A DNA stretch of 64,000 bases from an uncultured Prevotellaceae bacterium (GTDB lineage Bacteria > Bacteroidota > Bacteroidia > Bacteroidales > Bacteroidaceae): positions 24,225-88,224 of the forward strand of contig CACYJV010000015.1 of assembly GCA_902774815.1 (NCBI GenBank), given 5' to 3'. The translations under genes and the position numbers were made by a program. The notes under the pieces are model-generated. The model was not told the DNA's origin, did not search any database, and worked only from the letters and a program-made list of their open reading frames with translations. Below are positions 49,616-57,316 of the stretch, piece after piece. Positions within the stretch are counted from its first letter, which is position 1. Each line of letters begins with the position of its first letter.

Positions 49616-51328
49616 TCACTCCAGCGCGTCAAGCCAAGCCATGAGGGCGACGAGTTCGGCATTCCAGTTGATAGCGATTTCGTTCGAGGCGTATGAATCG
49701 ACGACATCCAGGTAAGATTCGTCGGGCAGGCTCGATCGATACGTCGTTTTGATGTCGGCCTTATCTTGCTGGCCAGGGTTCGGACCACCAACGAGCAAGC
49801 CAGGGAAGGGCTGTTCTACTGAGTCGGCAGCTGAAATGCGATGATGCGGATGCATCGGACTCTTAGTTCCGAAGCCCATCACGAAGCAAAAGCCCAACGC
49901 ATTGCGTCCCAGCACGTAGTCGGCATTCTCGCCTGCTGCCACGAGATAGCGCTGGTCATTCGTAAGCTTATGGGCAAAGAGCAGTGCCACGCCAGTCGAG
50001 CAGAACGAACCACCGAGACATCCCCAGCCAAAGTCATGGGCACTATTGCCCGAAGGGCTTTGGAAACTAGACGTAGGAACGGCCTTCAACAAGCTATCAC
50101 AATACTCAAGCAACTGTTTGCGGCAGGTTTGTCCAAGCGGGGTTTCGGGTTTCGACGTCAGCCATTCGTAAGCACCCAGCGGAGCCACGCTAGCCCATGA
50201 GGGAGCACGGAACATCGGCGGCTGTCGCTGTTCGGCATCACGCATGAACTTCCCGTCGCCAGTCAGGAGATAGAGTTCCGTTGCTGCCCAGTACCACTCA
50301 TCACCGAGGAAAAAGTCGCCATAAGCACCAGTGGTCACGGCTGGCTGGTGTTGCTTATTCATTTCTTCTTGTCGGTAGAGCACCTGTGGGTTCAGTTCAG
50401 CCCAATGGTAGGCAGCCAATGCCGCGCGCTGAGCCTGTTCTGGGAACTCGGGATAGTCGGCATTTCCCTGCATGATGCGTGCAGCCTGTGCCATCACGGC
50501 TGCGAAGTCGAGCGTTGCTGCCGTGCTTTTTGCTACGACATAACGCTGCTGATGGCAGTCAGTAGGCAGGATAAAGTCCTCGAATTTCGGTGTTGTCAGT
50601 TTGTGATAGACACCACCATCCCACGGGTCTTGCATCGTCAGCAGCCATCGGAGATTGTACATCAATTCGTCGAGCAGATCGGCCGTACGGTTTCCACTCT
50701 CAGGGATGTTCACGTTCAGCCCAGCGAAATAGTCTTTACATTGCTCGTAGACGCATAGCATCAAGCCAATGCTGTACGATGAATTCACCACATATTTATT
50801 ATAGTCACCGGCATCGTACCATCCTCCGGGCGAACTCAACATGGTGCCTTCAGGCCGTCCAGGCGATGCTGCCGACGAATGAACCTTCACCTGTGTGTCG
50901 GCATGCCCCACAGGACGCGCCCATTCACCTGCATATTGTGCCTCTATCGGCATACCGCTACGCACCAGATAGAATGCCTTCAGCGCTCCACGAGACACCT
51001 CGTGCAATGCCTGCTGACGTATGCAGAACGGCTGGAGGTGCTTCCCTGCAATCACCAGATAGTCACCCTCTGTTTTCAACGAACTAAAGTCGATGACAGT
51101 ACGTTTTTTCTTCGAAAACGGCGAGGTGACCACACGCAGCACGTGTGGTTTTACGACCTGCAGGCCCGTCTTTGCATCCAGAATCTTTACTTGTGAGGCT
51201 TTCACCACACCTTCCACCGTGGCTACCTTCTCCTGCTGCGGAGAAAGTCCCACCTGATTCAGCCGCACCTGCGCCTGCATGGTGAAGGCAAGGCCCAGCA
51301 TGGCTGTTGTTGTCAGTAGTTTTTTCAT
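49616..51328 (-). CDS. GH9 family glycoside hydrolase (endoglucanase-like)
   Basis: 570 residues, signal peptide ending LAFTMQAQ. N-terminal Ig-like cellulase domain about 20-110 (VRLNQVGLSPQQEKVATVEG), then the (alpha/alpha)6 barrel with the base motif GGWYDAGDYNKYVVN and the end motif SYASNEIAINWNAELVALMAWL carrying the acid Glu. Cleaves beta-1,4-glucan or related beta-glucans by inversion, in the periplasm. Normal length for Ig-GH9 enzymes. Downstream genes are close (GNAT at 12 bases). Confidence 0.9.
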   Translation of the reverse strand: MKKLLTTTAMLGLAFTMQAQVRLNQVGLSPQQEKVATVEGVVKASQVKILDAKTGLQVVKPHVLRVVTSPFSKKKRTVIDFSSLKTEGDYLVIAGKHLQPFCIRQQALHEVSRGALKAFYLVRSGMPIEAQYAGEWARPVGHADTQVKVHSSAASPGRPEGTMLSSPGGWYDAGDYNKYVVNSSYSIGLMLCVYEQCKDYFAGLNVNIPESGNRTADLLDELMYNLRWLLTMQDPWDGGVYHKLTTPKFEDFILPTDCHQQRYVVAKSTAATLDFAAVMAQAARIMQGNADYPEFPEQAQRAALAAYHWAELNPQVLYRQEEMNKQHQPAVTTGAYGDFFLGDEWYWAATELYLLTGDGKFMRDAEQRQPPMFRAPSWASVAPLGAYEWLTSKPETPLGQTCRKQLLEYCDSLLKAVPTSSFQSPSGNSAHDFGWGCLGGSFCSTGVALLFAHKLTNDQRYLVAAGENADYVLGRNALGFCFVMGFGTKSPMHPHHRISAADSVEQPFPGLLVGGPNPGQQDKADIKTTYRSSLPDESYLDVVDSYASNEIAINWNAELVALMAWLDALE

Positions 51329-51394
51329 TGCTATTGGTTAATAAATTATGTTCAAAGTTCAAAACGCTTCGTGCTATGTTCAAGGTGCAAGGTG

Positions 51395-51427
51395 CAAGGC
51401 ACTTCGTGCTATGTTCGAAGTGCCTTG
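51395..51427. repeat. Hairpin caaggcacttcg / cgaagtgccttg
   Basis: Perfect 12-base stem 51395-51406 with 51416-51427, nine-base loop, preceded by direct copies of tgctatgttcaaggtgcaag. Placed between the HTH gene end and the GH9 start; may be the terminator of the HTH/membrane pair. Confidence 0.65.
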
Positions 51428-51433
51428 CGAAAC

Positions 51434-51634
51434 TTAGTCATTCTCATCGAGTTGAAAAACATCGTCGACGCTCTTGCCGAACACCGCAGCCATCTTCAGC
51501 GCAAGCACCGTCGATGGCACATACTTGCCTGCCTCGATGGCGTTCACCGTCTGTCGCGTGACGCCAATGCGCTCAGCCAACTGCTGCTGCGTCATGCGCA
51601 GGATGGCACGCTCCACGCGAATGTTATTCTTCAT
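51434..51634 (-). CDS. Small helix-turn-helix regulator
   Basis: 66 residues, a single HTH (MTQQQLAERIGVTRQTVNAIEAGKYVPSTVLALKMAAVF), of the YozG-like type. The ATG at 51634 is chosen over the GTG at 51637; AAGGAGG lies just upstream. It overlaps the membrane-protein gene by 11 bases. Such pairs (small HTH plus four-helix membrane protein) are usual in Bacteroidota and Firmicutes; the role is not known. Confidence 0.88.
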   Translation of the reverse strand: MKNNIRVERAILRMTQQQLAERIGVTRQTVNAIEAGKYVPSTVLALKMAAVFGKSVDDVFQLDEND

Positions 51635-52106
51635 CACCGCCCTCCTTTCTCATTTTGCGCAGTTCCCATTGGAATTTCGCAATGTAGATGAGGAACAGCG
51701 AGATGAGCCAGAACAACACAAACCACAGGTAGAGGCCGCCAAAGAGGAACCATGTGCCCAGAATGAGCAGCACGGTATTGGCCTTGATGGCCCAGGCGAA
51801 CGAGTGCAGGCGCAGGTGTTCAACGTATTCATCCTCGTCTTTCTCACGCGCAAAGGCCACGAAGAGTAAGCCCAGCGACATCGCAACAATGCAGATTTCG
51901 TCGAACATTCCCTCACGCTGCACACCGGCGAATGGTTCTGCATTATGCTCGAACCCTACTCCAATCACGAGCGTGGGAAAGCTGATCAGGTCGTCGTCGA
52001 TGCCATTCAGGCACATCCCTCCGACGAAGAACAGCAGCGCAAACGGCAGAAACAGGCTCCACCCAATCCACTTGAATCGGTATGGAAACAGATAGTCCTT
52101 TTTCAT
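51624..52106 (-). CDS. Four-helix membrane protein paired with an HTH regulator
   Basis: 160 residues with four probable spans: WIGWSLFLPFALLFFVGGMCL, CIVAMSLGLLFVAFA, ANTVLLILGTWFLFGGLYLWF and VLFWLISLFLIYIA. Charged loops, no enzyme motif. Coupled by overlap to the HTH gene; perhaps the membrane sensor of that regulator. Family not recognised by name. Confidence 0.75.
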   Translation of the reverse strand: MKKDYLFPYRFKWIGWSLFLPFALLFFVGGMCLNGIDDDLISFPTLVIGVGFEHNAEPFAGVQREGMFDEICIVAMSLGLLFVAFAREKDEDEYVEHLRLHSFAWAIKANTVLLILGTWFLFGGLYLWFVLFWLISLFLIYIAKFQWELRKMRKEGGDEE

Positions 52107-52491
52107 CGTTTTTTTTGTTTTTTAATCGTTTCTGAATCTTATTCTTTCACTCATCAGCATGCTGTGTAATCATGGTCGCTGCGCAGTTCAACCATCATTA
52201 CGCCACAAAAGTAATGCTTTCTTTTCAAAATGTAAAGCAAACACGACAAAAAGTTTCACGTTTTATACTTATTTAACAATTGATTGTACCATCCATCTCT
52301 ATCTAATACAAGACTGAGGATGACTATTAAGCCATTCACAGTCGTAAAGACGGAAAGAAAAAGCATGGCATTTGCTTTGCATTTCGGTTACTTATTCGTA
52401 CTTTGGCTCCGCCGAACTTCTTGGACAAGCCAAGCGAAACAGTTTCGAGTCCTTTCGTTCGGAAATGAAATCAAAAACTTTTGTTTTTCCT
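52107..52491. other. Gene-free stretch with the duplicated promoter block
   Basis: Holds AT-rich sequence, a possible minus-strand box TACTTTTG (52213-52206) for the membrane-protein gene, and from about 52371 the repeat shared with 42818-42960: a decayed box gtactttgg near 52399-52404, then the tcggaaatgaaatcaaaaac part. Confidence 0.6.
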
Positions 52492-52521
52492 TTGCATTTC
52501 GCTCACTTATTCGTAACTTTG
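52492..52521 (+). promoter_or_regulatory. Promoter of the HsdR_N-like gene
   Basis: TTG 52492-52494, 19 bases containing gctcacttattcg, TAACTTTG 52514-52521. Nearly identical to the holA promoter. Confidence 0.8.
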
Positions 52522-52553
52522 CGTCATCATTGAGAACGTAACCCGCAACCCGA

Positions 52554-53021
52554 ATGCCCATGCAACTGACACAACTGAACCTGCCCCCCTACCCTGTCCG
52601 GCTGGCTGGAACGTCAGAACGGCCTACCATCTTCGACGTGCTGCGCCGTCGCTATGTAGCGCTGACGCCCGAGGAGTGGGTTCGGCAGCACTTCGTGCAG
52701 TTCCTTATCAACCAAAAGGGCTACCCGCAGACGCTGTTGGCCAACGAGGTGAAGCTGCAGGTGGGCGACAAACGGCTTCGTGCAGACACGGTGCTGTACG
52801 ACCGCTCGTTGCAACCACGCATGATAGTGGAATATAAGGCACCGACCATAGCACTGACGCAACGCGTGTTCGAGCAAATATCGGTCTACAACCTGCTGTT
52901 GCACGTTGACTACCTCATCGTTTCGAACGGATTGGAGCATTATTGCTGTCGCATGAACTACGAGGCTAATAGCTATGAGTTCCTCGCCGACATCCCCGAG
53001 CATGAAAAAGTAACAAGTTAA
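52554..53021 (+). CDS. HsdR_N-domain protein (PD-(D/E)xK nuclease-like)
   Basis: 155 residues. Resembles the type I restriction enzyme R-subunit N-terminal domain found alone in Bacteroidota: EEWVRQHFVQFLINQKGYP, LRADTVLYDRSLQPRMIVEYKAPTIAL with the D...E-x-K nuclease core, then VFEQISVYNLLLHVDYLIVSNG. No helicase or methylase subunit is present, so it is not a type I system; likely a housekeeping nuclease-fold protein. From memory it usually lies head to head with holA; here 9.8 kb separates them. An alternative ATG is six bases later. Confidence 0.82.
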   Translation: MPMQLTQLNLPPYPVRLAGTSERPTIFDVLRRRYVALTPEEWVRQHFVQFLINQKGYPQTLLANEVKLQVGDKRLRADTVLYDRSLQPRMIVEYKAPTIALTQRVFEQISVYNLLLHVDYLIVSNGLEHYCCRMNYEANSYEFLADIPEHEKVTS

Positions 53022-53032
53022 CAAAGTAATAT

Positions 53033-54262
53033 ATGACAAGACTATTCACAAATGCGGAACGACGCATAACGACATTGGCGTTTACGCTGATGCTGGCAAC
53101 AACTGGATTTGCACAAGGAGAAACCCAACGTCTTTTTACGACAACGGAAGGACAAGTGCCCTACCGCATCCCAGCTATCACGACGACTAGGCGGGGAACG
53201 CTCATCGCTGTCGCCGACTATCGCTATTGCGAGAGCGACATTGGCTATGGCCCCATAGACCTGCGCTACCGTTTGAGTAACGACAACGGACTGACGTGGA
53301 GCGAGGAGCAGACACTGGCCGACGGAACGGGTGATGAACACGACGTGATGAGCCCGCGGACAGCCTGGCGCTATGCCTTCGGCGACTGCGCCCTCGTAGC
53401 CGATAGCCGTAGCGATGAGGTCATTGCAATGTGCGTGGGAGGAAAGACCGTCTATGCCAGAGCTACACGCGAGAATCCCAATCGTGTAGTGCTGTTCCGT
53501 AGTCGCGACGGCGGTAAAAAATGGGACCTTGGAACGGAACTGACCGACAAGATATATGGACTCTTAGACAAACGTCAGGCAGGTGCCGTGAACAGTTTGT
53601 TCGTGGGTTCAGGCAAGATTCATCAGAGCCGCTATGTACGTGTGGGACGTTACTACCGCCTCTACGCTGCGCTGTGCTCGCTATCGGGCAACTTTGTCAT
53701 CTACAGCGACGACTTCGGACGCACGTGGAACGTGCTGGGCGACCCCAACATATCGCCTGCCCGCGATGGCGACGAGCCGAAATGCGAGGAGTTGCCCGAT
53801 GGTAGCGTCATCCTGAGTTCACGCTTCAACGGTCGGCTCTACAACATCTTTACCTTCACCAACGCCCGAAAGACACAAGGCAAATGGGACACGCGTGCAG
53901 AAGCCGCCGACATGGCCGACATACAGAATGAATGCAACGGCGAGATCATTCTGCTTAAAGCTCGCCGTGCGGCCGACGGCAAGAAGGTGTGGCTGGCCTT
54001 GCAGAGCATACCCTTCGGGCCTGGCAGGCATAACGTGGGATTCTTCTACCACGAACTGAAGAAGAGACATGAGACAGCAGCCGAGTTTGCTTCCAATTGG
54101 AAGCGCGGACTGCAGGTAAGCCATCAGTCATCGGCCTACAGCACCTTCACCCTACAGCACGACCATCGGTTAGGCTTCCTGTGGGAAGAAGGACCTACAG
54201 TCTTTAATATCGACTACAGGTCGCTTTCCATCGAGGAAATCACGCAGGGAGAATATAAGTAG
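53033..54262 (+). CDS. Secreted exo-alpha-sialidase, GH33
   Basis: 409 residues. Signal peptide ends ATTGFAQ. The arginine motif is VPYRIPAI, and Asp-boxes occur as SNDNGLTWS, SRDGGKKWD and SDDFGRTWN. The catalytic Tyr/Glu region is DIQNECNGEIILL and the late SSAYSTFTL. Releases terminal sialic acid from host glycoproteins. Only 11 bases follow the HsdR_N-like gene, probably by chance of the insertion described below; it neighbours the fucose operon, another host-sugar function. No sialic-acid catabolic genes are here. Confidence 0.9.
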   Translation: MTRLFTNAERRITTLAFTLMLATTGFAQGETQRLFTTTEGQVPYRIPAITTTRRGTLIAVADYRYCESDIGYGPIDLRYRLSNDNGLTWSEEQTLADGTGDEHDVMSPRTAWRYAFGDCALVADSRSDEVIAMCVGGKTVYARATRENPNRVVLFRSRDGGKKWDLGTELTDKIYGLLDKRQAGAVNSLFVGSGKIHQSRYVRVGRYYRLYAALCSLSGNFVIYSDDFGRTWNVLGDPNISPARDGDEPKCEELPDGSVILSSRFNGRLYNIFTFTNARKTQGKWDTRAEAADMADIQNECNGEIILLKARRAADGKKVWLALQSIPFGPGRHNVGFFYHELKKRHETAAEFASNWKRGLQVSHQSSAYSTFTLQHDHRLGFLWEEGPTVFNIDYRSLSIEEITQGEYK

Positions 54263-54283
54263 GAATAGATTCGCCAAATATAG

Positions 54284-54330
54284 GACACGGCGTGCCGCAA
54301 GCCAAAAACGCGACACGCCGTGTCTTTATT
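54284..54330. terminator. Terminator between the sialidase and fucose operon
   Basis: gacacggcgtg (54284-54294) pairs with cacgccgtgtc (54314-54324), followed on the plus strand by tttatt. The genes on either side converge. Confidence 0.75.
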
Positions 54331-54344
54331 GTCCTAATAAAGAA

Positions 54345-54707
54345 CTACTCATACAGGTGGAACATGCGTTCCATCATTTTCCACTTCTCGTCGCTGGTGG
54401 CGGTAGGGTCGCAGTCTTGGAAGCAGGCCATGTACTCCTCCCACTCCTGCTGGCGAGGCAACGTGGCGAGACGAGCCATTGCCGAATCCCAGTCGAAGTC
54501 GAGCGGTGTTTCGACAATCATCACCAGTCGCGTACCTAATATATAAATATCCATTTCCAAAATTCCCACCTCGCGGATGCCTGCCTGAATCTCAGGCCAG
54601 GCCTCACCACGGCTGTGGCGTCGGCGATACTCAGCGATGAGTGCGGGTTCGTCTTTCAAGTCCATCGTCTGCACATAGCGCTTCACTGGACCGTTGTACT
54701 GTTTCAT
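54345..54707 (-). CDS. L-rhamnose mutarotase-type protein (RhaM family)
   Basis: 120 residues from the ATG at 54707, which has GAAGG nine bases upstream; another ATG is at 54725. Family pattern: MDLKDEPALIAEYRRRHS, WPEIQAGIREVGILEMDIYILGTRLVMIVET, EWEEYMACFQ. These enzymes interconvert anomers of a 6-deoxy sugar. Since it closes an operon of fucI and fucP, L-fucose is a likely substrate rather than rhamnose. Last gene of the operon. Confidence 0.85.
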   Translation of the reverse strand: MKQYNGPVKRYVQTMDLKDEPALIAEYRRRHSRGEAWPEIQAGIREVGILEMDIYILGTRLVMIVETPLDFDWDSAMARLATLPRQQEWEEYMACFQDCDPTATSDEKWKMMERMFHLYE

Positions 54708-54812
54708 CAAGTTACCTTCAGTCATAAAGATTGGGTATATGCGACTCTGTCGCGGTTAAGAATGGTTCGATGTTGCTTATGAAGTATAGCTATTTGTATT
54801 TCATGACGTCCT

Positions 54813-55610
54813 TTAGAATGACGCTATCTCACCAAAGGTCGGAGTACCGTCGGAGGCAATAGCGACTGGCAGTGAGAGCGTAGGCATATCGTCGTAGGTC
54901 AGCACAAGTCCTGTCGTGAACTTCACGCCAGGCACCACCTGCAGCAGGACATTGTCGCCGCTTAGGTCATAGAACAACTGTTCACCAATCCAGAGAGGTT
55001 GCTCCTCGTCGAAGCCGCCCATGTCGGTCATCGTATTGGTGGCAGTGCCAAGTTGGCGGTTACCGTCGAAGAAGGTAATGTTCTGCCCGTTGATGTTGAA
55101 ACCCAACCGCTGGCAAAGCGCCTGCTGAACGTCGAAAGGATTCAGGACAGCTGCCACATAGGCCAAATCGTTGTCGCCGAAGCGAATCTGATAGAGCCAC
55201 TCCACACGCACACCCGAGCCTTCCATGGCACTGCTGGTGAGCCAGAGATTGCCCGTTGCGCTATCGTAACGAGCCACAGGCTGACGCACGTTGCGAATGT
55301 TGGGGAAAGTGGTCGATATGGCACCCTTCGTGATCATGATGCCATAGCCTTCGGTCGATGTTGCTTCGGCCTCGCCGAGGCCTGATACGCTGATGCTGTT
55401 GGCCTCATCGTTCATGATTTCAAACGGATGGACCTTCACGGCCTTCACGATAGCATCCTGTACGTGCTGCGGTGCCGAGTCGGCAGGCAGTGCCTCATCG
55501 AGCGTACCAGCCACGAGGCGGAGGTCCGCATTCTTTTTTTGACAACTGTTCGTCAGCACACTCAAGCCGCAAAGGCAAAAGAGGGCAATTATGATATGAA
55601 TCTTTTTCAT
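54813..55610 (-). CDS. Lipoprotein of unknown function in the fucose operon
   Basis: 265 residues; lipobox LTNSC (Cys23). Three repeating beta-rich parts with FNINGQNITFFDGNRQLGTATN and PTLSLPVAIASDGTPTFGEIASF. No family name recalled. Coupled to fucP by a one-base gap, so it may help sugar handling at the outer membrane. Its N-terminal part (about 50-110) looks like a heptad-free loop region with a Gly-rich SGLGEAEATSTEGYG stretch. Confidence 0.7.
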   Translation of the reverse strand: MKKIHIIIALFCLCGLSVLTNSCQKKNADLRLVAGTLDEALPADSAPQHVQDAIVKAVKVHPFEIMNDEANSISVSGLGEAEATSTEGYGIMITKGAISTTFPNIRNVRQPVARYDSATGNLWLTSSAMEGSGVRVEWLYQIRFGDNDLAYVAAVLNPFDVQQALCQRLGFNINGQNITFFDGNRQLGTATNTMTDMGGFDEEQPLWIGEQLFYDLSGDNVLLQVVPGVKFTTGLVLTYDDMPTLSLPVAIASDGTPTFGEIASF

Positions 55611-55611
55611 G

Positions 55612-56991
55612 TTACTTAGTTACTTTGATACTTTGCTTATGACTGCGCCAGCCATAGACCATAATGATCAGGAAGCAAATGAACGGCAAGATGTAGGAGA
55701 CGTTCACGGCAGGATGACCAAAGACGGTCTGCTGGTCGATAATCAATCCTTGCAGGGGTGGCATCAGGGCTCCACCGACGATGGCCATCACGAGGAAGGC
55801 TGCTCCGAGCGTGGTGTCCTGAGGATCGACATTCTCAAGTGCGATGCCATAAATGGTGGGGAACATGAGCGACATGAAGAAACTGATACCCACAAGACAG
55901 TAGAGTCCCACCATGCCGACAATACAGATGGCACCCAGCGAGCACAGGGCTGCGCCGATGGCAAACAACGAGAGCAGTACGCGCGTGTTGACATAGCGCA
56001 TGAGGAACGTGGAGATGAAACGGCTGCAGAGGAACAGGGACATGGCAACAATATTGTACATCTGTGCCGTGGCCTTGTTGATACCCAGATAGTCAGCATA
56101 CTGAATAATGAAAGTCCACGTCATGATCTGTGCTGCCACGTAGAACATCTGCGTCACGACGCCCTCGCGATAGATGTGGTTATGCCAGAGATTCGAGAGA
56201 GTCAGGCGGGCTGAGTGGACATGGCCCAATGCCTTCTGCTCCTCGCTCTGTGTCTGAGGCATCTTAGTCAATGCGATGATGACGAAAATGCACACCACTA
56301 CGAGTCCAATGGCCACATATGGATTGCGTATCACAGCGAGATCGTGCAGACGAATGTCTGCTTTTTCTGCCTCGGAGAGCAAGGGGAAGATGATCTGTCC
56401 TGCTGCGTCGCGCTTGTCAGAGATGAGCTGTGGCAACACGATGAGTGAGGCCACGCTCATGCCGCAGAGCGAACCCATTGGGTTGAAAGCCTGCGCAAGG
56501 TTCAGTCGACGCGTGGAAGTCTCCTTCGAACCGAGCGAGAGGATGAACGGATTGGCCGTTGTCTCGAGGAAAGCCAGGCCGAACGTCAGGATGTAGAGCG
56601 ACAGACAGAAGAACAGGAAACTCTGTTGCTGGGCTGCAGGAATGAACAGGAACGCGCCGATGGCATAGAGAGCCAGTCCAAGAAGAATACCCTTCTTGTA
56701 ACTATAGCGACGTATGAACAGTGCAGCCGGCACAGCCATCGTAGCATAGCCGCCATAGAAGGCAAACTGCACCATCGAAGCTTTCGTTGCCGACAGCTCC
56801 ATGACTGTCTGGAATGCAGCCACCATCGGGTTCGTAATATCGTTGGCAAATCCCCACAGGGCAAAGAGCGATGTGATGAGGATGAACGTCAAGAGGTACT
56901 TGCGAGGGACGAGACGACTCTCCCCCTGCCCCTCCCTTTGAGGGAGGGGAGTAGATACTCTTGGCTGCGGATTGTTATCTGGTTGGTTCAT
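55612..56991 (-). CDS. fucP: L-fucose:proton symporter (MFS)
   Basis: 459 residues, 12 predicted spans. FucP-type signatures: FILITSLFALWGFANDITNPMV at span 1, FLETTANPFILSLG near span 4, LAQAFNPMGSLCGM, and MFPTIYGIALENV in span 9. Brings L-fucose in with a proton. The first 26 residues (…STPLPQREGQGES…) precede the core and are encoded by a G/C-rich palindrome of the ctccccctccctc type found in intergenic repeats, so a repeat seems to have been taken into the coding start. Downstream of fucI in one operon. Confidence 0.9.
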   Translation of the reverse strand: MNQPDNNPQPRVSTPLPQREGQGESRLVPRKYLLTFILITSLFALWGFANDITNPMVAAFQTVMELSATKASMVQFAFYGGYATMAVPAALFIRRYSYKKGILLGLALYAIGAFLFIPAAQQQSFLFFCLSLYILTFGLAFLETTANPFILSLGSKETSTRRLNLAQAFNPMGSLCGMSVASLIVLPQLISDKRDAAGQIIFPLLSEAEKADIRLHDLAVIRNPYVAIGLVVVCIFVIIALTKMPQTQSEEQKALGHVHSARLTLSNLWHNHIYREGVVTQMFYVAAQIMTWTFIIQYADYLGINKATAQMYNIVAMSLFLCSRFISTFLMRYVNTRVLLSLFAIGAALCSLGAICIVGMVGLYCLVGISFFMSLMFPTIYGIALENVDPQDTTLGAAFLVMAIVGGALMPPLQGLIIDQQTVFGHPAVNVSYILPFICFLIIMVYGWRSHKQSIKVTK

Positions 56992-57019
56992 ATTATTTAT
57001 TTAACTTTCAGAAGTTAAT

Positions 57020-57316
57020 GAATTTAAGTTTCGGAAGCGCTTTATACGGCCTGCAAGGCCAACACCAGCCAGCCCAGGGCTGCGCCCTGGGTAAAGGGCG
57101 GATAGGAGCATGGCGCCCTATATGGGCAGCAACTTTAGAATGATTCTGCCCTTACAGGGCGTAGTTTTCTCTCCCGCTTGCAAACCCAGGGCGATGCCCT
57201 GGGCTAGGTGACGCTGCCCCTTTGGGGCACTTCCCTGTTAGCCTTGCCTGCCAGCGCCCCTCTCCCTACTGGGGAGGGGCTGGGAGTGGGGTTTTTAGGG
57301 AGGGACTGGGGGTGGG
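57020..57316. repeat. Array of G/C-rich palindromes between fucI and fucP
   Basis: Seen: cccagggctgcgccctggg (57074-57092), a gcccttacagggc unit (57148-57160), cccagggcgatgccctggg (57185-57203), gccccttcgggg-type units, and ccctctccctactggggaggg at about 57260. Each can fold in RNA. Lying inside an operon, they may tune expression of fucP against fucI. Confidence 0.75.

Noticed and set aside
52554-53021. HsdR_N-like gene as a type I restriction system
   Set aside because: Only the N-terminal nuclease-fold part is present; there is no helicase, specificity or methylation subunit.
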